From Helianthus annuus (taxonomy: Eukaryota > Streptophyta > Magnoliopsida > Asterales > Asteraceae): a DNA stretch of 64,000 nt. The translations under genes and the position numbers were made by a program. Position 1 is the stretch's first letter. Every line of letters starts with the position of its first letter. The DNA is taken from assembly GCF_002127325.2 (NCBI RefSeq), contig NC_035448.2, positions 86,260,587-86,324,586 on the forward strand, written 5' to 3'. Shown here piece by piece: positions 1-12,136 of this stretch. The notes below the pieces were generated by a model. The model had not been told where the DNA came from. It saw only the letters and a program-made list of their open reading frames with translations, and made no database searches.

Positions 1-419
1 AATCAAGCAATAGTATAACCATAGTATAACCAAGCAACTTGGTAATTATATTTATAGCAAGTAAGCACGTAGCACTATAATTATAACACACACATATAGA
101 TCAATAACGCGCTTAATGAAGACATATCAACTGAGCTTTCGTGGGTCATTGGTCATAAAGTATCGTCGCATGCTTAATAATGATTGGTTTCTCATTATTC
201 CCTGGCCACAATTGTATCATCTTCCAAAATGTGTCACATCAACAGGGACACAGGGTCACCCTACCCTTGTCCTTTAAATATGTTAGTGTATCAAAATTAC
301 GTAGTTAGATGCGGTCTTCAAAAGTCTCCACAATCTTGGCTTATCCCTAATGTCCTATCCCAAATGTAATGCAATCCGCATAATCCAGAAACCAACTATA
401 CTGGTGACAGAGGTGGAGA

Positions 420-1855
420 AGGAAAGAAAAGTAAACTGGTAACATGCTTGAATTCCTCCTCGAGCTTGTATGTACGTTGAAGTAAGTAACTGATCTGCTG
501 CTCGGTAGTAAAGAAACGAGCATCAAAACCTAGGGAAGGTGTAATACCAGTAGGTGAGAGTGCAAAAGGAACCTTGATGAAAGTATACTGGCAATAGGCA
601 GGGTGGAGGACGTGGTGTCAGCTCAAGCTCCAACATTATCCTCAAACTGCAGCTAACGTTATAGGTGTACTTGTCCCGTGTGTAGTCTCCACAATGTGAG
701 GGATGGTAAGGGTCTAAAATCAACATAGTGTATTATAGGAATCATCAAAATGGCTTGTCCAACGACGTGGAGGTGAATGTAGTAAACGGTGCGGCCTACG
801 AGGTCGTAGAAAATGCTGCTGTAGCAAAAAGGGATTGTTACGCGAGTGCTGACCTGGAGTACCTTCACGGGGTGCTGGTATGTCTTGAAAGAAAGCGATA
901 GGCACGTTGGCGCAATGGACGTCGGTCTTCACAAGAGCAACATCAGCGGTTGAAAGTGCAGCAGTAAATGTCTCAACGAAAGGAGAATCACTAGGTGCAG
1001 GTACTGTGTCAGGTATAAGGGGTGCAATGTCTGGTAAGCCAAAATGAAACAGGGTCATGATCAAGTAAGGGTGCAGGATCAGTAGGTGCGGCATCAAGCT
1101 GACCCAAAAGGTGCAGAAGCTAGCTCAGGGATAGGCTCTGGGTCTTGTAACGGTGTGGTGCCTCAAGCAGGTGATAGTGCAGCAGTCATGTCATCGTCGT
1201 CTGCGTTCGTAGTAGAAGGCTGTAATCCAGCTGTCTGTAGGACTGCAGATGTCACAGACTCAAAGGAGTCTGAAATCGAATGTATGCTAGAATCAGAGGA
1301 TAGCTTGTTAACAGGGGTCTCGAAAGTGGAATTTGTAGTAGCGTTCTCGTCTAACTTCCCATCATCGTGAGTGTTATCAGAAGGACTGTCAATAATATAC
1401 CAATGTCATCATTAATTATTCGTTGAGTAGCCAACCTTCGGAAGGAAATGTCCACAGGAGGCGCATTGTCGAAGATTGGAGTCAAGAGGTGCTCTCCACC
1501 GAAGGGTCCAAATGGTAAGGTGGTTGTGGACCAAATAAAGAATGACAGGAAGATTCTCGTCAAGGAAGCCATCAGCAAGGGTAATTCTTCACCAAAGTCT
1601 AGCAGCGCGGACGGTTAGAAGTCGTCCTCGTCCTTGGTCAGCATGTCAGGGTCACTCTCAGTGTCTGTCGTAGATATCGCCAGCGCAGGTATAGTCTCAT
1701 CATCTGTGGTGGTGGCCGTAAGGTCATCATTATCTGACAATTCGTTCCCTGAGGAAGGTGTCGTGTGTGCCGGTACATAGTAGTCATAGCACGTATATCC
1801 ATAATAATCATTAGAAATCAGCGTATGCAAATAAGAGTGATTTATCACATAGTCA
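420..1855 (-). pseudogene. gag: Decayed gag of element E
   Basis: Several minus-strand frames give protein-like stretches in a sensible order. First comes an acidic segment (1615-1848) rich in D, E, S and T that ends in DPDMLTKDEDDF. It is followed by a G/F/P-containing stretch near 1480-1580 and a proline-rich segment (720-1097) containing IPDTVPAPSDSPFVETF and PIAFFQDIPAPREG. Last is a helical, possibly coiled-coil stretch near 430-540 that reads ARFFTTEQQISYLLQRTYKL. Acidic and proline-rich N-terminal Gag regions followed by a coiled coil are common in gypsy elements annotated in Asteraceae; that likeness is from memory. Frame changes and stops mean no product is made. I see no zinc knuckle here; it would lie further left. 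Confidence 0.5.
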
Positions 1856-1876
1856 TGTATTCACATTATCTTTCCT

Positions 1877-2174
1877 AGTCTCTCAGACAAATCTCCCAGT
1901 CTCTCAGACTAAACCACCCAGTCTCTAAGACTGAACTCCCTAGTCTCTAAGACTAACTCCCTAGCCTCTAAGACTAAACCTTCCCGGTCTCTAAGACTAA
2001 TCCCTTGGTCTCTAAGACCAACTCCCAGTCTCTAAGACTAATCCCCTAGTCTCTAAGACCAGCTCCCTGGCCTCTAAGACCAATCCTCCCAGTCTCTAAG
2101 ACTAATTATCTTCAGTCTCTAAGGCTAATCTTCCCTCAGCCTCTAAGACTGAACCTCCCTCAGTCTCTAAGACT
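1877..2174. repeat. Minisatellite of 14 short palindromic units (AGTCTctaAGACT)
   Basis: Fourteen degenerate units of about 20-22 bp follow one another. Each is centred on a 13-base near-palindrome, AGTCT-cta-AGACT, separated by a C- and A-rich spacer. Most units keep both arms. One unit near 2016 reads GGTCT-cta-AGACC, in which both arms have changed together. The array sits between the PBS and the gag remnant of element E, so it would lie in the RNA leader. Confidence 0.9.
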
Positions 2175-2366
2175 GAACCATGAATTTTGAAAAGTGCATT
2201 TGTGCCTTTTGTTTGTAAACATGTTTTGTTTTGTTTGTAAAATGTTTTGTACTCTGGATCTGGACGTTTTAGTGTATGCAATGTAAAAATGTTTGAAAAT
2301 ATTTTCGTGAGAGCCCTGATGATCATAGTCTAGACTCGAGAAAGAATCCTAGTTCGCTATGATCGA

Positions 2367-2379
2367 GGCTCTAATACCA
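2367..2379 (-). other. Primer-binding site of element E (tRNA-iMet type, one mismatch)
   Basis: On the minus strand the bases read TGGTATTAGAGCC, one base away from the usual plant initiator-methionine PBS (TGGTATCAGAGCC). The site starts three bases beyond the LTR boundary at 2383, the normal position. Confidence 0.75.
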
Positions 2380-2382
2380 AGT

Positions 2383-5300
2383 TGTCACACCCTGACTTTT
2401 GCGGAAGCGTGGGTTTATTGGTGTGACTTCTTAATACCATAGCAATCAATCATAACAATGCTATATGATAAAACCATAGGTTTGTCATCCAATAAATAAC
2501 TTTAATACATAACAACATTGTTTTAAAAGTGTAGACTTCAACTTCAAGTTTTACAAATCGTACAAATTACTTATGAGTTCATAAAAGACTCATTAAAAGA
2601 TATTGAATAACACCAAGGTTTTGAAAGACGTGTCTCGTCCAGGAGTAAGACACACTAACCAAACTCAAAGACCATGGATGACATCTTTATTTAGTACGCA
2701 GCTTGACACAAATGCAGACACTTGCCAGATCCCTTAGTTTCCTGAACTACATGTAATTTGAAAAATCAACAAAAGTTGAGCGAGTTCATGTGTATGTGAG
2801 TATGTATAAACCTTTAAAGTATGTCTGTACGTAAAAAGTCCCTGGTATGTAGCAATAGGGAAAAAGAGATCACCATTGGGTTGCAAAGCCAATGATATGT
2901 GTGAAGTGATGCAGGAAGACTCAAACCTAGCGGATTTGTGCGTCGGGCACTTAGTCACCACATGGTCCACTCGGCGGACTCAGGAGTGGGGCTCGCTACA
3001 CCCAAATAGATCTATCACTAATGTCCCTCGGTCCTACAACGAGGATTAATGGCCTTAAGTGTTGTACCCACCACTCACATGATCTGAACGTCCCAACCCT
3101 CCTTAAGCTAACCATACCATAAATAAAAATGTTCTAAATAATTGTACATGTATTTCACCCCCGAAGTTATAAAACTGAAAACAGTTAAGAGAAAAGGGAG
3201 ACATGAACTCACAATATTGCGTCTTCAGTATGTGTAACCCAACTCTCCTCAGCCAACACGACTACCTACAATGGTCTAATGTCTATTAGACGAACGGGTC
3301 GTGTCTTGTCTTAGTATTTATGTTTTTGAGTTATGTTTCCGATATTATTCCAAGTTATAATGATTATATTTGGTTTTGGAATAATTGTTTATACAGTATT
3401 TCTGAATTAATACTTTTCAAGTATTCGTACTCGTATTTCCTCCCCAAGGATGGGGGTATCTTATACATGTATTTTCGTATATCTTGCCAAGTGACGGAGT
3501 CGTATTTCAGTATATTGTTCTAAATAAAATATGTTAATATATTCCAAATATATTTTTCCCAAAACCATGTATTTCAAGTCTCACTTAAATATATTTAAAT
3601 CATTTGTCTAAAATATCTTAATTCTCAAAAATATATATATTTTTCCCAAAAATATTATATTTTACTTCATCAATTTTCCAAAATAATATTCTACCAAAAA
3701 TATAAGTATAAGAGTATTTTTTCCGAAAAAATACGTAGGTTACGTTTTAGTGTTTCGTATTATAACAATACTTGTGTACTTATATTATTTATTTTGCGAA
3801 AGCTTCGGTATTATTTTAGAGTCGTAATCTCGTGATACCATAAGTTGTATTATTTTTACCATAAAAAATAATATAACTAGTTTACAAAGCAAGCAAATGT
3901 TCACACAAGAGTTTTAGTATAAAATATATATTCCAAATATATATTTATTAAGTTTTATTTACGAAAATCAACCTCCGAGACTTTGTATTTTTGTAATAAA
4001 AATGATGGCGAACTTTATTTCGAAAATAAAGTTAAAAATGTATTTGTAAGCACTTATTAGAAAATATTTCTAAGTGCTGAAAACCTGGAAAAATTTCGCC
4101 AGAGTTTCCTTTGTAAATGGAGGTGTCTATGCTTTTTAGCATATCATTTTCTTTTGTAAAATCATGTTAGCTCATTCTCAAATAACCAACCCGACATTTA
4201 GACATGCAAAATACTACTAATATCGTTACAGTTTTAATATACAAAACTTGGCTGTTTTCGAGTATTTTAATAAAATAGTTATCTTATTCCAAAAATTCCC
4301 AAGTTTTTACAGGATGTCTTATACGATCCAAATATTATTGTGTAAAAATATCAGGGTCCAGTTTGTTACCAATATTTTATAAAAATTTATTTACCGGACT
4401 GCAATCAGATTTGTCACTTTCTGACTGCAGTCTACGAAATAATTCATCTAAAATCTATCGTAACTCCAATTGACAAAATTCCAGTGGGAGAATAACTAGA
4501 CACCAGTGTTCATCTACAATACAATTTTCATGAGCTGATTCAACATAGATTTCAAGTTATGACTAAAATCATATCACCCATTTTCAGCAGTAAAAATGCA
4601 GCTTTAGTTGCTGTTAGAAAACGACCTTTAAAAATAGCAAACGAAGTCTAAAAATTATGATTCCAGTGCCATTAGAACCGTATCATAATGACACGTTGTA
4701 GACTCAAGAAAATCAGTTTTTCGTTAAGTTATGATCGGGTTACAGCCAGTTGAAGGTGGCTGAAAATGCTAATCAGCAAACTGTTTATAGGTTAAATGTT
4801 ACTAAAATGTACACCTACGATTTCCATTCCTTCTAATAACGATTTATATCATGATGTAAGTCTTTTACAGCAGGTTATCACTTATATATCTCAGATTTAT
4901 CATGTATTATTATCTTTCATCTCATGACCTTTATGTAAAGCTCTTATGTTCATGACCTTGCTTATGTTTTTAGTGTTTCTTGAGATTTCATCATTCTTTC
5001 AACTATTAACCACCATAAATAAGAACAAGATGAAGATTTGAAGCACTTACTACTAGCACAAGGCTAGGGAAGTTTCAAAGCATAAAAGTGATGGATAAAA
5101 GAAAACTAGAGCGGTCCTTGAGCTTCCGAGTGCACCAAGCTTACTTGTAGGACTCCTTACACCTTTGTATGTATGTAAAATGATTGCACAAGAAGTTGAT
5201 GGTGGTGATATGGTGGAGATGAGTGGCAGCCGTGAAGGAGGTAGAAGGAAGAAGAGAAAGCTTTGTTGAAGTGTTGTGATGAGAGATAAGGGAAGTCTTG

Positions 5301-6184
5301 TGTGCACTTTTATAAACCAACTCTTGTGTTTTACCCAACATACAACATGTTCCTCTATCCAACAACAATTATAAATAAAATAATAAAAAGAATGTGGGGG
5401 GTGTCCCACTTACATAACCGGTTTGGGGGGGGGGTTGGTTTCTAGTTGAGTTGTAATGGTGGTTAACTAATTAGTTAGAAGATGAAATAGTTAAGTTAAA
5501 GATTTAAGTGTGTTATAAAATACATAGTGTGTTAAGGTGTTCGGGGACCCTAACTAGCTCAGAAAAATAAAAACAATGTGTTTGGCAATATTTTTGTGTT
5601 CCGGGTAAAGTCCGGTTGTTCGATTGGATGTTGATCCGTTAAAGTGCTAAATAAAGCTTTAAAGTGTCTTTTATATTGTTTTTAGTGACACATTAACTTC
5701 CAACACTTTGGAAAGTGTATAGGACTATTTTGCCAAGTTTTTGCACTTTACTAGCTTTGTTAAAAGCTGAATTTTGGTATTGAGTGCAGAATTTTGCACT
5801 TAAGGTATGTTTTAGGCACTTCCGGTCACTATAACTATCACCTAGTGACGCAGTTTTATGATCCTCACCTCCCTACACTCCCTACTAGTGTGGTATTCTA
5901 TTCCTGGCTCATACTGGCCTCAGAACAATGTCTGTCTAGTGTTGGCAATGTCAGCATGTTTACTGGGTTATCCGCTCACTGTGCTAACTGTGCTTTTGTA
6001 CATCAAGTTTGTCACTATTGTTTGTGTATAATAAATGGAGTGACGGTATGAATGTGATGCATGTGTATGTATGTAACAGAAATCGGTAAGCAATAAAATA
6101 TACAGTTGTAATTAAGCACAGTCATTAAGCATAGATCAATATTAATTAAACGTACGGATACATGCAAATCTGACAGTTGTCACA
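2383..6184 (-). repeat. 5' LTR of element E (about 3.8 kb)
   Basis: On the plus strand the LTR begins TGTCACACCCTGAC next to the PBS, so this is the 5' LTR of a minus-strand element. The far boundary is placed at TGTCACA (6178-6184), which gives a TGTGACA start in the sense direction, as in the solo LTR at 39283. That outer boundary is inferred, because the matching LTR and target duplication are outside the window. A TATA box in the right orientation lies inside. A GTGAGT donor-like site at 3207-3212 sits in a context like that of the A/B/C LTRs (GTGAGT, CATG, then a C/T-rich run). The remaining sequence is AT-rich and noncoding. Confidence 0.6.
5307..5314 (-). promoter_or_regulatory. TATA box in LTR of element E
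   Basis: The minus strand reads TATAAAAG, followed by GTGCACACAAG, which is a plausible start region about 30 bases downstream. Orientation and position fit the U3/R junction of this LTR. Confidence 0.5.
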
Positions 6185-8349
6185 ATAAAGAAGTTAAACA
6201 ACATGATTGAAATGTTACAGATATAAGTTCTTATAATCTTAGATCCTAAGAGAAACCAAACTCTAAACAAGATGGAAATAGTGGTGGATAATGGTGGAAA
6301 GGGTTTTGTCTTGTATGTTAGGATCCAAGTTTTTTCTTATTTACAAAATTCTATCCAACATGTTTTTTAAAACTTGGAAAGAAAATCATTTTTGGCATAA
6401 ATATTGTGTTTAGCTATATACATATTGACACACCTTATAAATAATCATTCAACACTTGGCCATATAATGTTAAAGTGAATCACTCATGCCAAACATGGAA
6501 CCTATGCATATCATATGCTTATGCTTGACAAGAAATCGAACCTCCTCCTTAAAGTAAATAATGTAAATATCAAGAGGTCTTTGAAAGGGTTGTAATGTAG
6601 GCTTTGGCTAAAGTTGTGGAACTTTTTGGTGGAAGTTGCTAAAAATGCAAAACTATTGGTCAGATGAAAAGAGTTTATTTTTGTGACTGGAAGATATATA
6701 CCATACCACGAGCTTGACGAGATCTTAGGTGCTTGACTGATTATTCTATTCTTTATTTTTCTTTTCTTTCCCCCCTTTTCTATTTTTTTTCTTTGTCTTT
6801 TTCAATTTTTTCTTTTCTTCTTATCTCTATACAAGACTTTTGAAGTTGGTAATATAAACATAGCAAAGTCAAATGGGCTTTATTAACAAAAGACCATGTT
6901 TTGCAAAAAATAAGGGGTGAAAATGTAAAATGTTTTTTTGGCTAGTGGGTTGTTTTGCAAAAAATTGCGGGTTGCGGAAACGAAAGAGAATAGGCTCAAA
7001 GTTGGCTAATTAGGGGATTGTTTTGGGTAAGGAAAACAAATGAAAAAATAGGCTATAAAGGGTTTAAAAACTCTAATGCCTCTATCACGTACTTACATAT
7101 TTTAGTTTTTTCGTACCGGGAAATAATTGCCTTGTCAAGTTCTAAATTTGTAGGAACGCTTTGGCTATCAAACAAGAAATGAAACGGTGAGCATTTATAG
7201 ATATGTATATGTCAAGTGATGCTTATAATAAAGGCTCAAAATCTCACCAAGGTAGGAACGGGTAAAGTGTGCAAGTGTATATACAATGAAATTTTATTAA
7301 GCTTGTCATGCCTTTATTAATTTTTCTTGTATCATTCCTTTTATCACGACGCCGTGGTTTGTAATTTCAAAACATAATTTCATGAAACATGGTTTCCAAA
7401 AACAATACTTAACAAGTTCAAACAAATAAAAAAAATATTGAATAAATTTGGGGTGTTTAGCGATTCCAACGCAAGTTTTGTGTAAGGCTTGGTTAGGACA
7501 AGTGATTCAATGTTTCACTCCCCACACTTAAATTGCACATTATCCCTAATGTGCCCAAGTGTATACAAAATGGTTACAATACGAAAAGTCTAGTTTAAAC
7601 AAAAGATAAAACCGAACAGACTAGGAGACATAACCCCGTATCTAGGCATCAGTAGCATTCAAATTGAGAGACACAACTTTGGGTCTTTGACACACCCCCA
7701 TGTTAACATAGACACGACCTCATGTTAAAGTTCCAGGGGGCATGTTAGATTAACATGACCCCGTGTCTATGCTTCTGATGTGAAAATTAAAGAGACAAAA
7801 AGGTGAAAACTCCCTATTTCGGGTGTCGGTTTCCTCACACTTGGATGTTCCCACGCCGCCAACAATTTCCCTTATATATAGTGGTTATTCCTGAAAGCTT
7901 TTAAGAACAAACATATTATCCACTTAAAATACCCTAGGAAATGGTGTGTCACTAAAAATGCATGGATCTTTTAAGTGAAATGGAGAGGTCAAAACTTACA
8001 CCATTAACCAAGGTTGGTACTAAAATGTCAGAGATACAAAAACCATTTTCTTTTTAACAAAAGATTGATGCAATAGATACAAAAACGGGGGGGGGGGATT
8101 TTTGTCGTAGATTATAAGTGTCTTTGGCACCCAAGGTGGTTCATGTGTTACCCGAGAGAGATGGTGCACGTCCCTTGAAGTTGCACCATTTAAGTGTGTA
8201 GTCTAAGCTTAAGTTTATCATTTCGATGTAACTGGTCAGATATTCTCCTACGTGTTTCCCGAATTCAAAATTCATTTCTCTGTCCCCAACCTTAGCGTTA
8301 GCTTCCCATAACTCATATCTACCATACTACCATAGCTTTTGATGTGGCA
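6185..8349 (-). mobile_element. Decayed 3' noncoding part of an Athila-like element
   Basis: No coding frame is visible. Blocks match, in the same order and spacing, the noncoding region of element D next to its 3' LTR. Examples are the 'ggtctttgaaagggttgtaa' block near 6570 (compare about 50622), the 'taggctcaaa' and 'gggtaagga' blocks near 6991-7030 (compare about 50968-51010), and the 'ccccacactta' block near 7518 (compare 51421). On the minus strand the last one reads as an imperfect 'GGACAATG ... AAGTGTGGGG' signature, which I associate with Athila/Tat 3' regions. A perfect 10-bp inverted repeat lies at 7707-7716 and 7762-7771. An 11-base G run ends at 8097. The LTR and coding parts are gone, and element E abuts on the left. 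Confidence 0.6.
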
Positions 8350-9778
8350 AAGAATGTTGGAAATCCTACGTATCCATTTTGATACATAAAATCCAATTTT
8401 ATATTAAGAATAACTCTTTATTGTTTAGTTTAGTTGCGGAAGCATGATAAAACACAGACACAGATAAAACTATCCCACAAGCGAGCCAGTTACTGTCTAT
8501 TTCAGTTAATTATATATATTCACAACCATAGTGGGTTTAGGGTTATACTGTCACACCCCGGCCACGTATAACATGCAACCGCGGCGGAAACACCGGAGAG
8601 TGTTGGGACAGAATTAATTGTTTCATAACCATGGAAACCAAAGTTACATTTTATTTATTTAACAAGCGTAATACATTGTCTTAAATAGGAAAACAAGGAG
8701 TTCAAAACATAATTAAACTAGTCTATCTTCATTTTTATTCTCTAAGGCACAGGTCCGCCCTAGTGTCATGATCATCATCCTATGGAACAGCTCCTGAAAA
8801 CACATGTGAAAGTAGGTACGTCAGCATAAAAATGCCTGTGAGATACATAGGTTTTGTGAAAATGGGATTCATGACTCGAGTTTAAAGAAATGTTTAATAA
8901 CAGTCAGTCATGAACCTTGTAATTTGTCTTGCTTTGTAAACCATTTGAAAAACCATAATATCAGATGATATGTATAGATAAGTGTAAGGTTAAACGAGTA
9001 ACCAAGTAAAATGAGTTGAATAAGATAAGTTGTTTGTAAAAATAATGTCTTGTGAAGAGTATGTTATTTGTGTAAAATGTAATGTGTCTAAACTGAAATG
9101 ACTTAGATAACGCTACGATATGTAATATTATACAAGCATTTATATATAGGAAGTACCAGCGGCGTATTCACCATGTTTGCATCATATTACATACGCCACG
9201 TTACTCCAACCATTTACCCAAACCAACCACCATGTAAATTGTTCATGTATAAATCAATTGTCAAGTGTTATTGTGTAAACCATATCGAAATGTCTATGTT
9301 CAATGTAAACCACCAAGTATGTATATCAATGTCAAAATGTTTATTTTTAATGTAGATCATGTAATGTGTACCCAAAATATATCTTGTATGGTAAGTGAGA
9401 TGTATCAACTAAACCATATGTAAAATGCACAAAACAAGGTGTTGAAGTAAAACATGGTTTAAATCAACGTTCTGTTTTGTGGAACAATGCATGCTCTACT
9501 GATACAGACATTTATGCGGTATTGTGAAATATGCATACATCCAAGCCTTGAGACTCTGGCGATAAACCCTTAAACAAATTAAAGGTTTATCTAAGTTATG
9601 TATATCGAATTCGGTCATTCCTTCCAATCCAAACAAACCCAGGATTTCAGGAACGGGAGTTGTCAATTCATATGGTACCACTACCTACTAACGAATGGCG
9701 TAGCTAATGTTAATGAATGTATTCTTCTATGTTAAACAAACCAAATGTCATACCAAAATGAAGGCATGTGATGTAAAA

Positions 9779-9998
9779 AATTGTACTAAGTATGCACACA
9801 ATGGGCATAAATAGCATGAAATGTAATGTAAAACAATGTACTAAGTACGCACACAATGGGCATACATAACATGAAATGTATTGAAAGACAATGTACTAAG
9901 TACGCACACATTGGGCATACATCGCATGAAATGTAATGAAAGACAATGTACTAAGTACGTACACAATGGGCATACATAGCATGAAATGTAATGTAAAA
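9779..9998. repeat. 55-bp tandem repeat in 3' LTR of element A (4 copies)
   Basis: The GGGCAT anchor recurs at 9803, 9858, 9913 and 9968, an exact 55-base period. Each unit contains the palindrome GTACTTAGTAC or a one-base variant. Confidence 0.95.
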
Positions 9999-11020
9999 CA
10001 ATGTACTATAATGTACTAACGAACATAGCAGGTTTATGATGTGAAAACATGGAAAGCATGAAAGTAACAAGTAGGCACATGTGTTTCACCCCAAAACAGT
10101 TTAGAAAACAGTAAAAGATGGGGTTCAATGTACTCACCTGAGATTGCTTTGAAGTTCTTGTATAATAACCAAATAATGCTAGAGATCGCGGAATATCAAA
10201 CGGTACCTAATAGGTAGCTATGTTAATATACCGGACCAAAATGGGAAGGATCGGATAGTATGCGGGTTCGTAAACCAAACGAGTATGGAGACTCGTGTAA
10301 TATGGTTTAACAAAGCCTACATACGAAAATGAAACCTAACCTAAGTTCTTACGATCCGTTACGACCTGTTTAGGTAGCTTATGCTACCTTAACGCGTCGT
10401 TCGTGTAGAACGCGTTTGGAACGCCTAACATCGTGGACATAAGGTATAACGTCGGAAGGTTATAGCTATGGTCACCTAATGTGTTTGGTCGGATCCTAAT
10501 GATCGACCAAATGGGTCGGGTTCGAAAGTATAAGCGATGGTTTAGATCGCTTACCTTACGACCCTATATATGCACTAAACTAAAAGTGACGAGCTAAGCA
10601 TGTTAGAACATGCTTAACTAAGTTTAGAAAACAGGTTTGGCATCAAAACAAACGGCTTTGATGCTCACGAGTAGTTTGGTTACAAAATACACAAGAATGC
10701 GCATTTTGGCCGAAACTACGATTCGTCACTGAGCCTTGATAACGTGGTAATCAGTAGGTATAGTCGCCATGCACTATAACCCTCGTGATCACGCTCACGT
10801 TATGAAGTTCCAACAAACTTCGTGTTGACCATAGGCTGGTCACGCAGAAAGTCAAACAAAACGTTGACTTTTGGACTCGAAAAGCGAATAAAAGAACGAA
10901 AGAACACTTACGAAGGGTCCCCGAATGCTAGTCTAGATCAAAACGGCTCAGGTAGGAAACAAAGGTTCCAACTTAGAGCTTTAGATCAGATTTTTGTGAG
11001 TTTTAACCAAATGGGGGGGG

Positions 11021-11028
11021 TATTTATA
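11021..11028 (-). promoter_or_regulatory. TATA box in 3' LTR of element A
   Basis: The minus strand reads TATAAATA followed by a C run. The same box occurs at the same place in the LTRs of elements B and C. In the right-hand LTR of A it has changed to TATTAATA (19764-19771). Confidence 0.65.
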
Positions 11029-12102
11029 GGAAAAGTAAAGCCGTTAGGATCGTTTCTTGAATCGTGCCACGATCTTAAGCGTACAGTTGTCAAGATGTTG
11101 TGGTGGCTCAAAATGACCCTTAATTCCTGAGATGGTGAAAGGGTATTGCCCTTTGGAGTGTTTGAAAGGCCAATTTTTGCAAGAAAACAAGGTTTCTGCA
11201 ACTGAAGGGGCCATGCAGCCCGCATCAGGATCAGACAAAACCCAGGCAGGCCGCCTGGCTATGTCTGATCTGCACCAACTTTCAGAATTGGCAGTTTTGG
11301 TCCTTGTTGCATGTTTAAGCCATTTCCGACACTTCTAAGGCCCGTAAAGCCAACTTTAAGGCCCTAAAATGATGCCTAAATATTGTGGACATGAAACATG
11401 CTCAAAAATATGTCGGATGTTGGTTCGTTTGGCCGTACGATTCCGATGTTCGGTTAATTACGTCGGAATGCGCATAAGCGCGAAAAATGATCCAAATTGC
11501 GCGACGAATGGATTTTTTTCATGCCAAACACTAAGGCATAATATTAGGATGCTTACATAAATTTTTGGATGTCCGGATGTATTCAGAACGTAAGTTATGC
11601 GCGAAAGTGCAAACTTGTGCACTTTTTGACACTTTTAGCCCCTGAATGATCCAAAAGTTTGTTTTAGCATACCAAACCCCTCAAAGCCTATTTCTAAGCT
11701 ATGTAAAGGATATTTATGGTATGTTTAACTTATGGACATGTTCTGGAATGTTCGTTACAGTTCGAATTGGCATACTTTCGCAGTTTGTCAACTTTAGTCC
11801 CTGTAAGCGAATTAACTTGTTTTTGCCATACCAAAGCCTTCAAAACTTATTTCTAAGTTATGTAAAGGTTATTTAAGGTATGTTGAGTATTTGTTGATGT
11901 TCTGGAGTATTTGTCGCATTAAAATGAGTGCGTTTAAGTACCAGTTTGCGTATAATTCTCCAGAAAGCGATGTAGAGTTTGGAATTGAACAAAAGTCAAA
12001 ACATGAAAAATGTAAAACACAACCAAACAAACATTGGGATAAAATAACATTGTTTAACTGATAATTGAACTGTTCATAAAGATTACAAGCACAAACGTTA
12101 CA

Positions 12103-12115
12103 GTCTCCCCTACTT
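12103..12115 (-). other. Polypurine tract of element A
   Basis: AAGTAGGGGAGAC on the minus strand directly precedes the 3' LTR. It is the expected primer for plus-strand DNA synthesis and is conserved in elements B and C. Confidence 0.9.
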
Positions 12116-12136
12116 GTGGAAATTTCGTCCCGAAAT

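Larger units (their letters stand above)
1..2382 (-). mobile_element. Internal region of decayed Ty3/gypsy element E (leader and gag side)
   Basis: This stretch lies between the window edge and the 5' LTR of a minus-strand element. Read on the minus strand it runs LTR, PBS, a leader with a hairpin minisatellite, then a Gag-like region full of stops and frameshifts. The left end of the element and its protease, RT and integrase must lie outside the window. Bases 1-420 hold no recognisable domain. The order PBS-leader-gag is what is expected for a Ty3/gypsy element; the superfamily is inferred from the iMet-type PBS and the Gag flavour. Confidence 0.6.
8549..12102 (-). repeat. 3' LTR of element A
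   Basis: The boundaries are TGTCACACCCC on the left and GTTACA before the polypurine tract; the copy at 17290-20847 is its mate. From right to left (sense direction) it holds a TATA box at 11021-11028, the stem-loop chain (10372-10872), a donor-like splice site at 10136-10137, four 55-bp repeats, and an acceptor-like site at 8794-8795. The two LTRs differ by scattered substitutions, on a rough reading about 1-3 per cent. Confidence 0.95.

Noticed and set aside
720..1097. Intact 125-codon gene on the minus strand
   Set aside because: The proline-rich segment is a fragment of a broken Gag: matching pieces lie in other frames on both sides and the C-terminal part is out of register.
9173..9355. 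60-codon plus-strand frame repeated in several LTRs
   Set aside because: It is antisense to the LTR, low in complexity, and is not kept in all copies; likely chance.
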